Assembly: GCF_014648315.1 (NCBI RefSeq)
Contig: NZ_BMQW01000005.1
Location: 284,706-348,705, forward strand
Length of the DNA: 64,000 nt
Direction of reading: 5' to 3'
Origin: Shewanella ulleungensis
GTDB taxonomy: Bacteria > Pseudomonadota > Gammaproteobacteria > Enterobacterales > Shewanellaceae
A model generated the notes under the pieces. The model searched no databases and was not told the origin of the DNA. It saw nothing but the letters and a program-made list of their open reading frames with translations. The position numbers were made by a program, and so were the translations under genes. Positions 57,357 to 64,000 of this stretch are shown piece after piece. Numbering within the stretch: position 1 is the first letter of the stretch; the number at the start of each line of letters is the position of its first letter.

Positions 57357-59063
57357 ATGTCGACTGCAGGATTAAATCTTGGTCTTTCCACATTATTCAT
57401 AAAAAAAAACCTGTTAACAGAAGAGCAGCTCAGCACTTCCATTACGCAGTCACGTAAATCGAAAGTTTCACTCGTTACAACGCTAACTCACTCAAAGTTA
57501 TTATCTGCTCGTGAAATCGCCGAACTTTGTTATGAAGAATACGGTACTCCTCTTCTTGACTTAAATGAATTTGATATTGCATCTATTGCTGAAGATTTGT
57601 TAAATAAAAAACTCATATCTAAACATAAATGTTTACCGCTTTTTAAACGCGGTAACCGCCTTTATATTGCCACATCAGATCCAACCAATATTGCAGCCCT
57701 TGAAGATTTTCAATTCAGCCTTGGATTACATGCTGAAGCTATTTTAGTCGAAGATGACAAACTCCTTAAAGCACTTGAAAAAATACTCGAAGAAGATATA
57801 AGCGGGTTAGGTTTAGAAGGCATTGACGAAGAAGCACTGGCTGGCATCGAAGTTGCCGATACCAATAGAGATGATGAACCGAGCAGTGATAGTAGCGACG
57901 ATGCACCTATCGTTATCTATATTAATAAAATTCTTACCGATGCTATTCGTAAAGGTGCCTCTGACTTACACTTCGAACCCTATGAAAAACGCTACCGGAT
58001 TCGTTTTCGTATAGACGGTATATTGCATGAAGTATCCGAACCACCAGTCAATTTATCCAACCGGATTTCAGCTCGCTTAAAAGTCATGTCGAAATTGGAT
58101 ATTGCTGAGCGCCGCGTACCGCAAGATGGTCGCATTAAAATGAAGCTGTCGCGCACCAAATCCATCGATTTTCGTGTCAGTACCCTACCCACCATTTGGG
58201 GCGAAAAAATCGTAATGCGTATTTTGGACTCATCTTCTGCGCAATTAGGTATTGAAAAGCTCGGCTATGAAGATGACCAACGCTTATTATACGAAGAAAT
58301 GCTTGCTAAACCCCAAGGGATGATTCTGGTTACTGGACCAACAGGTTCGGGTAAAACCGTATCCTTATATACTGGGCTTAATATCCTTAATACCGAAGAG
58401 CGCAATATCTCTACTGCTGAAGATCCGGTCGAGATTAATCTCGAAGGTGTTAATCAGGTTCACATTAATTTAAAAGCAGGGCTGACTTTTGCCTCTGCGC
58501 TACGATCATTTTTACGTCAAGACCCTGATGTGGTGATGGTAGGTGAAATCCGTGATTTAGAAACTGCTGAAATCGCCATTAAAGCGGCACAAACTGGTCA
58601 CCTGGTATTATCAACACTTCACACCAATTCCGCGGCCGAAACCTTAACCCGCCTAATCAATATGGGCGTACCCGGTTATAACATTGCCAGCTCAGTGAAT
58701 TTAATTATCGCGCAACGTTTAGCGAGACGCTTATGCCCTGCTTGCAAGCAAGTTGAAGACGTACCGACAGCAGAATTACAGCGCCTAGGGTTTCAAGAAG
58801 CTGACATTAGTAAAGGCATTAGCGTATTTAAACCCGTGGGCTGTGAATTATGCTCAGGCGGCTATAAAGGCCGTGTCGGTATTTACGAAGTCATGAAGAT
58901 GAGCGATGAAATTGCCCGCACTATCATGGAAGGCGGTAACTCACTGCAAATCGCCAAACAAGCCAAACAGCAAGGCATGCGCGATTTACGCCAATCTGGC
59001 CTGTTAAAAGTGATCCATGGCGTCACCAGTATTGCCGAAATAAACCGTGTCACCAGCTTTTAA
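57357..59063 (+). CDS. pilB: Type IV pilus extension ATPase PilB
   Basis: 568 residues. Walker A GPTGSGKT (about 327-334), Walker [11 protein letters not shown], His-box [10 protein letters not shown], and a tetracysteine zinc site (CPAC, CELC; about 460-500). The N-terminal MshEN-like domain lacks the RLG motif of MshE (it reads [11 protein letters not shown]), so strong c-di-GMP binding is less likely. It polymerises PilA. pilC follows after about 107 bp. Confidence 0.97.
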   Translation: MSTAGLNLGLSTLFIKKNLLTEEQLSTSITQSRKSKVSLVTTLTHSKLLSAREIAELCYEEYGTPLLDLNEFDIASIAEDLLNKKLISKHKCLPLFKRGNRLYIATSDPTNIAALEDFQFSLGLHAEAILVEDDKLLKALEKILEEDISGLGLEGIDEEALAGIEVADTNRDDEPSSDSSDDAPIVIYINKILTDAIRKGASDLHFEPYEKRYRIRFRIDGILHEVSEPPVNLSNRISARLKVMSKLDIAERRVPQDGRIKMKLSRTKSIDFRVSTLPTIWGEKIVMRILDSSSAQLGIEKLGYEDDQRLLYEEMLAKPQGMILVTGPTGSGKTVSLYTGLNILNTEERNISTAEDPVEINLEGVNQVHINLKAGLTFASALRSFLRQDPDVVMVGEIRDLETAEIAIKAAQTGHLVLSTLHTNSAAETLTRLINMGVPGYNIASSVNLIIAQRLARRLCPACKQVEDVPTAELQRLGFQEADISKGISVFKPVGCELCSGGYKGRVGIYEVMKMSDEIARTIMEGGNSLQIAKQAKQQGMRDLRQSGLLKVIHGVTSIAEINRVTSF

Positions 59064-59170
59064 TTAGTCTACAGTACCAAAATAAACGATATCAATTTAT
59101 TCTACTTTGCAAAATCGCTCTGAACTGTCTCAATTATGGATAAGAGCTCGCTAATAAAAGGACTGGCTCT

Positions 59171-60436
59171 ATGGCCACTGCAGCAGCAAAAAGAAAACCG
59201 AAAACCAGAAAACAAACTCAAAAACACCAACCTAAGGTGTTTACATTTGAGTGGAAAGGGGTCAATCGAGATGGTGCACGTACTTCAGGTGAGCTACGTG
59301 GTTCAAGCATCGCTGAAATCCGTACAGTTTTAAAAGCACAAGGCGTGACCCCAAAAGGCGTGCGTAAAAAGTCGGCACCGTTATTTAAATCTGAGAAAAA
59401 AATCACCGCAATGGATATTGCTATGATTACTCGACAGATTGCCACTATGCTATCTGCGGGAGTACCATTAGTAACGACAATTGAACTGCTTGGGCGTGGT
59501 CATGAGAAAGCCAAAGTAAGAGAACTTCTAGGAACAATATTATCGGATGTACAATCAGGTATTCCTTTATCAGAAGCTTTGCGTCCTCATAGGCAATTTT
59601 TTGATGACCTTTATGTCGATTTGGTGGCTGCAGGTGAACATTCGGGCTCACTTGATGCGGTATTTGACCGTATTGCTTTATATCGCGAGAAAGCGGAACA
59701 GTTAAAATCTAAAATCAAAAAAGCCATGTTTTACCCTGCTGCGGTTGTCGTTGTAGCTTTTGCAGTAACAACACTCCTACTATTATTTGTTGTACCACAA
59801 TTTGAAGATATCTTTAACGGCTTTGGTGCAGAGCTCCCTGCATTCACACAGCTCATTATTGATGTGTCACGCTGGCTTCAGAGTTCCTGGTATTATTTTG
59901 CCATAGCAATTATTGCTGCTATTTGGTTATTTAGGCGAACTCACAGGAATTCATTAGAGTTTCGTAACAAGATAGACCAACTGGTGTTAAAAATTCCGGC
60001 TATTGGCGATATTCTCCATAAAGCAGCTATGTCACGTTTTGCCCGAACGTTAGCAACCACATTCGCTGCAGGTGTACCCTTAATTGATGGTCTAGAATCA
60101 GCTGCTGGCGCTTCAGGAAACTATGTCTACCGCAGCGCCTTGTTAAAAGTACGTCAAGAAGTCATGGCAGGCATGCAAATGAACGTCGCAATGCGCACCA
60201 CAGGCTTGTTCCCAGATATGCTAATTCAAATGGTAATGATTGGTGAAGAGTCCGGCGGTTTAGATGAAATGCTCAATAAAGTCGCTAACATCTATGAAAT
60301 GCAAGTTGATGATGCAGTTGATGGTTTATCAAGCCTCATTGAACCTATCATGATGGTGGTGATTGGTACCGTTGTTGGTGGACTAATTATCGGTATGTAT
60401 TTACCTATTTTTGAAATGGGTAATATTGTCGGTTAG
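59171..60436 (+). CDS. pilC: Type IV pilus platform protein PilC
   Basis: 421 residues, two GspF domains: about 85-210 (ITRQIATMLSAGVPLVTTI) and about 290-410 (FARTLATTFAAGVPLIDGL), with membrane helices near 188-210, 240-260 and 390-415. The first 40 residues are very basic (KRKPKTRKQTQKHQ). It sits in the inner membrane, contacts PilB and feeds PilA into the fibre. Follows pilB and precedes pilD by 32 bases. Confidence 0.97.
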   Translation: MATAAAKRKPKTRKQTQKHQPKVFTFEWKGVNRDGARTSGELRGSSIAEIRTVLKAQGVTPKGVRKKSAPLFKSEKKITAMDIAMITRQIATMLSAGVPLVTTIELLGRGHEKAKVRELLGTILSDVQSGIPLSEALRPHRQFFDDLYVDLVAAGEHSGSLDAVFDRIALYREKAEQLKSKIKKAMFYPAAVVVVAFAVTTLLLLFVVPQFEDIFNGFGAELPAFTQLIIDVSRWLQSSWYYFAIAIIAAIWLFRRTHRNSLEFRNKIDQLVLKIPAIGDILHKAAMSRFARTLATTFAAGVPLIDGLESAAGASGNYVYRSALLKVRQEVMAGMQMNVAMRTTGLFPDMLIQMVMIGEESGGLDEMLNKVANIYEMQVDDAVDGLSSLIEPIMMVVIGTVVGGLIIGMYLPIFEMGNIVG

Positions 60437-60468
60437 CAATTTAAATAATAAAAATATATAGATTATAA

Positions 60469-61395
60469 ATGACTGAATTTATCTCAACCTTTATCACCAC
60501 AATGCACCTATATCCCTGGGCTTTTGTGGCGATTAGCTTTATCTTTGCTGCCACCATTGGCAGCTTTCTTAACGTTGTGATTCATCGCTTACCAGTGATG
60601 ATGAAACGTGAGTGGCAAAGTGAATGTAACTTTTACCTAAACGAATATCACCCTGATATTGTTAAACAAATCGGTAATGAACGTTTAAATAAGCCAATCG
60701 ATGAATTTCCGGAAAAATACAATATCGTAGTGCCAGGCTCTGCCTGCCCTAAATGCAAAAGCGACATTAAGCCATGTCATAATTTACCTATTCTTGGTTG
60801 GTTATCATTAAAAGGAAAATGTGCCAATTGTAAAACCGCAATTTCTGCACGCTACCCTATCATTGAGCTGCTAACGGGTTTACTCATCGCCACGCTGGCG
60901 TTCTATTTTGGTTCCACATGGCAGTTTGTCTATGCCAGTATATTAACCTTTGTGTTAGTGGCGTTAACCGGTATCGATTTAGATGAGATGCTACTTCCCG
61001 ACCAACTGACCTTACCGATATTATGGCTAGGGTTAGTCATCAATCTTAAAGGTATTTACACTAGCCCTGAAGATGCGATTATTGGTGCCGCTGTCGGTTA
61101 TTTAAGCCTGTGGTCAGTTTTCTGGTTATTTAAACTCGTCACAGGCAAGGAAGGTATGGGTTACGGCGATTTTAAGCTGTTAGCCGTATTTGGGGCCTGG
61201 TTAGGCTGGCAAATGCTACCGCTCATTATATTGCTGTCTTCACTGGTTGGTGCGGTAGTCGGCATCATGATGATTATCACTAAGAAGCTTAACAAAGGTA
61301 ACCCAATCCCATTTGGCCCCTACATAGCCGCTGCAGGTTGGATTGCACTAGTTTGGGGACAAGATATTATTAATTGGTATCTCAGCATACTATGA
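60469..61395 (+). CDS. pilD: Type IV prepilin peptidase / N-methyltransferase PilD
   Basis: 308 residues, polytopic. N-terminal methylase half with a zinc tetracysteine site (CPKC ... CANC, about 94-125) and the GSFLNVVIHRLP motif; peptidase half with the aspartates in TGIDLDEMLLPD (about 169) and GYGDFKLL (about 231). It cleaves and N-methylates prepilins with G^F junctions, so it should serve PilA and also the MSHA pilins, as no second peptidase is found here. Its stop overlaps the coaE start (ATGA). Confidence 0.97.
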   Translation: MTEFISTFITTMHLYPWAFVAISFIFAATIGSFLNVVIHRLPVMMKREWQSECNFYLNEYHPDIVKQIGNERLNKPIDEFPEKYNIVVPGSACPKCKSDIKPCHNLPILGWLSLKGKCANCKTAISARYPIIELLTGLLIATLAFYFGSTWQFVYASILTFVLVALTGIDLDEMLLPDQLTLPILWLGLVINLKGIYTSPEDAIIGAAVGYLSLWSVFWLFKLVTGKEGMGYGDFKLLAVFGAWLGWQMLPLIILLSSLVGAVVGIMMIITKKLNKGNPIPFGPYIAAAGWIALVWGQDIINWYLSIL

Positions 61396-62021
61396 TTAAC
61401 AAACGGTTTGTCGTTGGCTTAACCGGTGGCATTGCTAGCGGGAAAACAACAGTGGCTAACTTATTTGCAGAGTATGGCATTCAACTAGTCGACGCTGATG
61501 TAATAGCCAGAGAAGTGGTTCAAAAAGGCTCTAAGGGATTAACCATAATTACTGAGCATTTCGGTAATGAAATACTACTCCCAGATGGACAACTCGATAG
61601 AGCTGCACTACGCAGCAAAGTGTTTAACAATGAAGTGCAACGACTCTGGCTCAACAGTTTGTTACACCCGATGATCCGTCAAACCATGTTAGAACAAGTT
61701 AATACATCAACGTCAGCTTATGTAATTATGGTTGTACCCTTGCTATTTGAGAATCAATTAGATAGTTTAGTAACTACAACTTTGGTGGTAGACATTTCAC
61801 CGGAGTTACAAATTTCAAGGACGATGCAACGTGATGGAGTTAGCCAGCAACAAGTTGAACATATACTCGCAAGCCAAATGAGTAGACAACAACGAATTGA
61901 TAAAGCTGACCACATTATTGACAATCAGGGAGATATTAACCTGTTGCGCAGTCAAGTAGCTCGCCTGCATCAACTCTTTCTACAACAAGCAGATGAGTTA
62001 TCTATTAAGCCTAATGACTGA
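61392..62021 (+). CDS. coaE: Dephospho-CoA kinase
   Basis: 209 residues from the ATG at 61392, which overlaps the pilD stop; the frame start at 61374 lies inside pilD without a better signal. P-loop GLTGGIASGKTT (9-20), then VDADVIAREVV. It phosphorylates dephospho-CoA to CoA, the last step of coenzyme A synthesis. Overlaps zapD by 8 bases, forming a coupled group pilD-coaE-zapD. Confidence 0.97.
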   Translation: MINKRFVVGLTGGIASGKTTVANLFAEYGIQLVDADVIAREVVQKGSKGLTIITEHFGNEILLPDGQLDRAALRSKVFNNEVQRLWLNSLLHPMIRQTMLEQVNTSTSAYVIMVVPLLFENQLDSLVTTTLVVDISPELQISRTMQRDGVSQQQVEHILASQMSRQQRIDKADHIIDNQGDINLLRSQVARLHQLFLQQADELSIKPND

Positions 62022-62748
62022 TTTAATTTACGAACAACCTTTAAATGAAAAAATACGCAGTTATTTACGCTTAGAAAATCTTGCCCAGCAATTACAGAAC
62101 AACATCCTCCAAGATCAACAACATCAATGTTTTTATCCTTTATTCTCACTAGCAGAACTAGTTGAACGCTGCGATTATCGAACCGAAGTACTAAAAGATA
62201 TTGACCGCCAAATACAACAACTAACCCAAATAAGCTTTCAACAAGAGTCTAATAGCGAGCACATTAGCCAAATAATCCAACAATTAAAAACGCTTAAAGT
62301 GCCACTGCATAATCCACAAAGGATTGGCTCTACCATTAAACAAGACAGGTTTATTACTGCATTACGACAGCGTTTCAATATGACTGGCGCGTACTGCAAT
62401 TTCGATTTACCACAATTACATTTTTGGCTAGGGCAGTCCTGGCAACAACGACAGCAAGATATTCAATTTTGGTTACTTCAGTTTCAACCCTTACTAGCCC
62501 CTATAATGTTATTACTGTCTTTATGTAGAAAATCAGCAGAGTTTAATCAGATACAAGCTAAAGCCGGCTTTTATCAAGGTGACACACCACAAGCGCTTTC
62601 ACTTATCCGGGTTAAAATAAATGCGGATCAACATTGCTATCCAACCATAAGTGGCCATAAAAACCGTTACGCAATCCACTTTGTCGACTTCAATTTACAC
62701 CGCCATACCCACTCTACAATTGAGTTCTCACTAGCAACCTGTAGCTAA
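62014..62748 (+). CDS. zapD: Cell division protein ZapD (FtsZ-bundling)
   Basis: 244 residues from the ATG at 62014; the frame start at 61993 would give a hydrophobic extension not typical of the family. The N-terminus LIYEQPLNEKIRSYLRLE and the region FDLPQLHFWLGQ are ZapD (formerly DUF1342/YacF) signatures. It cross-links FtsZ filaments at the Z ring. The gene overlaps coaE and is followed after 77 bp by yacG, the same order as in E. coli. Confidence 0.95.
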   Translation: MTDLIYEQPLNEKIRSYLRLENLAQQLQNNILQDQQHQCFYPLFSLAELVERCDYRTEVLKDIDRQIQQLTQISFQQESNSEHISQIIQQLKTLKVPLHNPQRIGSTIKQDRFITALRQRFNMTGAYCNFDLPQLHFWLGQSWQQRQQDIQFWLLQFQPLLAPIMLLLSLCRKSAEFNQIQAKAGFYQGDTPQALSLIRVKINADQHCYPTISGHKNRYAIHFVDFNLHRHTHSTIEFSLATCS

Positions 62749-62825
62749 ACCCTTTAACATCACATCATAATGATAACTAACACTGAATTGCATTTGCAGC
62801 ATGAAGTAGAGTAAGAGATAACAAT

Positions 62826-63035
62826 ATGCCATTAACAGTAAAATGCCCCATTTGCAGTACATCAGTGCTATGGAATGCGGAGGCATTATTTAAGCCCTTT
62901 TGTAGCGAAAGATGCAAACTCATCGATCTAGGTGACTGGGCAAGCGAGAAACACAGCATTCCAGTAAAAGACAATATTGATCCTGATATGATGGATGATA
63001 TTGGTTACGATGAAGAAGACTTCTTTAAACAATAA
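62826..63035 (+). CDS. yacG: DNA gyrase inhibitor YacG (zinc protein)
   Basis: 69 residues. Four zinc cysteines C7, C10, C26 and C30 (CPIC ... CSERC), followed by [16 protein letters not shown], the YacG signature, and an acidic C-terminal tail. E. coli YacG binds GyrB and inhibits gyrase. Starts 77 bp after zapD; mutT begins 22 bp after its stop. Confidence 0.96.
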   Translation: MPLTVKCPICSTSVLWNAEALFKPFCSERCKLIDLGDWASEKHSIPVKDNIDPDMMDDIGYDEEDFFKQ

Positions 63036-63057
63036 TTACGATACCATAAGAGCTAAC

Positions 63058-63456
63058 ATGCAAAAGAGAATCCATGTCGCCGTTGGCGTGATTATTAATA
63101 TACAAAAACAAGTCCTATTAGCTAAACGTCATGATCATCTTCATCAGGGCGGTAAATGGGAGTTTCCCGGTGGTAAAGTAGAACAAAATGAATCAGTAAC
63201 TGAAGCATTGATCCGCGAGCTTAAAGAGGAAGTAGACTTAGACATAAATCAAACCACTGAATTTATGGATATTAGCCATGACTACCCTGACAAACATGTT
63301 CGATTAGATATTCATTTAGTTACAGACTTCACCGGAAATGCGGTTGGCGTAGAAGGTCAGCAAGTGAAGTGGGTATATATCCACGATCTTAACGACTATC
63401 AGTTCCCAGAAGCCAACAAACCTATTATTGATAAGCTCCTAGCGTTAAATTCATAG
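63058..63456 (+). CDS. mutT: 8-oxo-dGTP diphosphatase MutT
   Basis: 132 residues from the ATG at 63058, preferred over the frame start at 62995 that lies inside yacG. Nudix box about residues 39-60 with G(x5)E(x7)REL(x)EE pattern: GKVEQNE ... RELKEEVDL. The N-terminus MQKRIHVAVGVIIN and GGKWEFPGG match MutT. It hydrolyses oxidised dGTP to prevent A-to-C transversions. Last gene of the plus-strand group, convergent with an rRNA operon. Confidence 0.95.
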   Translation: MQKRIHVAVGVIINIQKQVLLAKRHDHLHQGGKWEFPGGKVEQNESVTEALIRELKEEVDLDINQTTEFMDISHDYPDKHVRLDIHLVTDFTGNAVGVEGQQVKWVYIHDLNDYQFPEANKPIIDKLLALNS

Positions 63457-63461
63457 ATAAT

Positions 63462-63487
63462 AAAGCCATCAATATCGATGGCCTTTT
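63462..63487. terminator. Terminator between mutT and the rRNA operon
   Basis: Stem GCCATC / GATGGC with flanking AAA/TTT pairs and a loop of about six bases, 6 bases after the mutT stop; T-rich on both strands. It can end mutT and any read-through from the rRNA operon. Confidence 0.75.
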
Positions 63488-63555
63488 ATGCTCCAAATAT
63501 CGGCCTTACTGTCATAATGCTCGTGCTGTATTCATCACACTCAAAATATAAACAT

Positions 63556-63586
63556 AAAAAAGCCCGTTGCGTTAGCAAGGGGCTTA
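63556..63586 (-). terminator. Second rRNA operon terminator
   Basis: Minus strand hairpin AAGCCCCTTGC, TAAC, GCAACGGGCTT with one C-C mismatch, followed by a T run. Near-copy of the terminator at 63693-63722, one of two tandem units at the end of the rRNA operon. Confidence 0.85.
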
Positions 63587-63610
63587 TCACTCTCTTAACG
63601 AGATAATTAG

Positions 63611-63668
63611 GCGCCTGGAAATGACCTACTCTCGCATGGGCATATCGACCACACTGTTATCATGCCCA
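63611..63668 (-). pseudogene. 5S rRNA 3'-half remnant (distal unit)
   Basis: Minus strand: ATGCGAGAGTAGGTCATT followed by TCCAGGCGCC is the usual 3' end of a Shewanella-type 5S rRNA, preceded by a divergent stretch with GTGTGG where the loop-E/helix IV region should be. The 5' half of 5S is absent; the upstream bases are unrelated. No intact 5S can be formed. Confidence 0.75.
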
Positions 63669-63692
63669 TTCAACACTCAAATTTCAGACGTA

Positions 63693-63722
63693 AAAAAGCC
63701 CGTTGCGTTAGCAACGGGCTTA
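63693..63722 (-). terminator. First rRNA operon terminator
   Basis: Minus strand perfect 11-bp stem AAGCCCGTTGC / GCAACGGGCTT with a TAAC loop and a T run, about 20 bases after the proximal 5S remnant. Strong Rho-independent terminator. Confidence 0.92.
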
Positions 63723-63745
63723 TCACTCTCTTTTCAGAGAAATTA

Positions 63746-63780
63746 GGCGTCTGGAAATGAAGCTCTATGGTTTCCAGACA
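63746..63780 (-). pseudogene. 5S rRNA remnant reduced to its terminal stem (proximal unit)
   Basis: Minus strand: GTCTGGAAACCATAG, the usual 5' end of 5S rRNA, is followed after four bases by TCATTTCCAGACGCC, its 3' end. The two ends of helix I still pair (TCTGGAAA / TTTCCAGA), but roughly 80 internal bases are missing. It stands where the 5S gene should be, after a 23S-5S spacer of about 140 bp. Confidence 0.8.
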
Positions 63781-63923
63781 AATTTTTTCTATCTAACGCT
63801 TATTCAAGCATTAAATAATAATTCGAAAAGCTGATTATGCTTTATTAAAGCTTACTTGAGTTATCACACTATTTAAGTGCTCTATTCTAACCACTAAGGT
63901 CAGTAAAACCCATCTGGGTTGTA

Positions 63924-64000
63924 TGGTTAAGCCTCACGGGTCATTAGTACAAGTTAGCTCAACGCCTCACAACGCTTACACACCTTGCCTATCAACGTAG
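63924..64000 (-). rRNA. rrl: 23S ribosomal RNA, 3' end (partial)
   Basis: The minus strand reads ... GCGTTGAGCTAACTTGTACT, AATGACCCGTGAGGCTTAAC C, the well-conserved 3' end of gammaproteobacterial 23S rRNA. The gene continues beyond the right edge of the window. The exact 3' boundary is approximate to a few bases. Convergent with mutT. Confidence 0.93.

Noticed and set aside
63545..63750. Tandem hairpins near mutT considered as a CRISPR-like or attenuator array
   Set aside because: Only two units, each tied to a 5S rRNA end; they are rRNA operon terminators.

Overview
The window is a core-genome segment of a gammaproteobacterium, most probably Shewanella (an inference from gene order, protein character and the low-to-moderate GC, not from a database search). 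All protein genes appear intact except mreC, which is cut by the left edge. I see no CRISPR array, prophage, tRNA gene or complete insertion sequence.

Layout. 1-1716 (minus): mreC (partial) and mreB, cell shape. 1910-22484 (minus): a complete mannose-sensitive haemagglutinin (MSHA) type IV pilus locus in the order csrD(mshH)-mshI-mshI2-mshJKLMNEGF-mshB-mshA-mshCDOPQ, with a strong terminator after the major pilin mshA. 22654-27007 (minus): a short malic enzyme, ribosomal protein L31 and two tandem secreted FimV-like proteins. 27089-34741 (plus): priA, argS, a SPOR-domain protein, hslV-hslU behind a recognisable sigma-32 promoter, a DUF971 protein and a small lipoprotein. 34808-45415: acnB, a HAD phosphatase, a patatin/beta-barrel protein (type Vd-like) and a 1483-residue periplasmic-propeller PAS-GGDEF-EAL protein. 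46002-53101 (minus): the pyruvate dehydrogenase cluster pdhR-aceE-aceF-lpd with a near-ideal PdhR operator ahead of pdhR. 53451-54964 (minus): ampD-ampE. 55173-63456 (plus): nadC, the second type IV pilus set pilA-pilB-pilC-pilD, then coaE-zapD-yacG-mutT, an arrangement that parallels the nadC-ppdD-hofB-hofC...coaE-zapD-yacG-mutT region of E. coli. 63611-64000 (minus): the 3' end of an rRNA operon, convergent with mutT: the last bases of 23S rRNA followed by what look like two broken 5S units, each with its own terminator.

How the genes work together. The window holds two type IV pilus systems that probably share the prepilin peptidase PilD (60469-61395), since the msh locus has none of its own. 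The msh ATPase MshE carries the N-terminal motifs associated with c-di-GMP binding while PilB lacks the clear motifs; a putatively active GGDEF-EAL protein and the degenerate GGDEF-EAL regulator CsrD are encoded nearby. Central carbon genes (pdhR-aceEF-lpd, acnB, malic enzyme) surround the pyruvate node.

Most unusual points: the apparent loss of an intact 5S rRNA gene at this rRNA operon end; a family of CTAG-rich intergenic repeats (three copies about 110 bp long, plus a 7 x 7-bp tandem array); a structured, gene-free region of about 640 bp before pilA; and a pair of FimV-like secreted proteins of unknown role next to priA. None of these amounts to a clearly new multi-gene system; the rest is well-known core biology.
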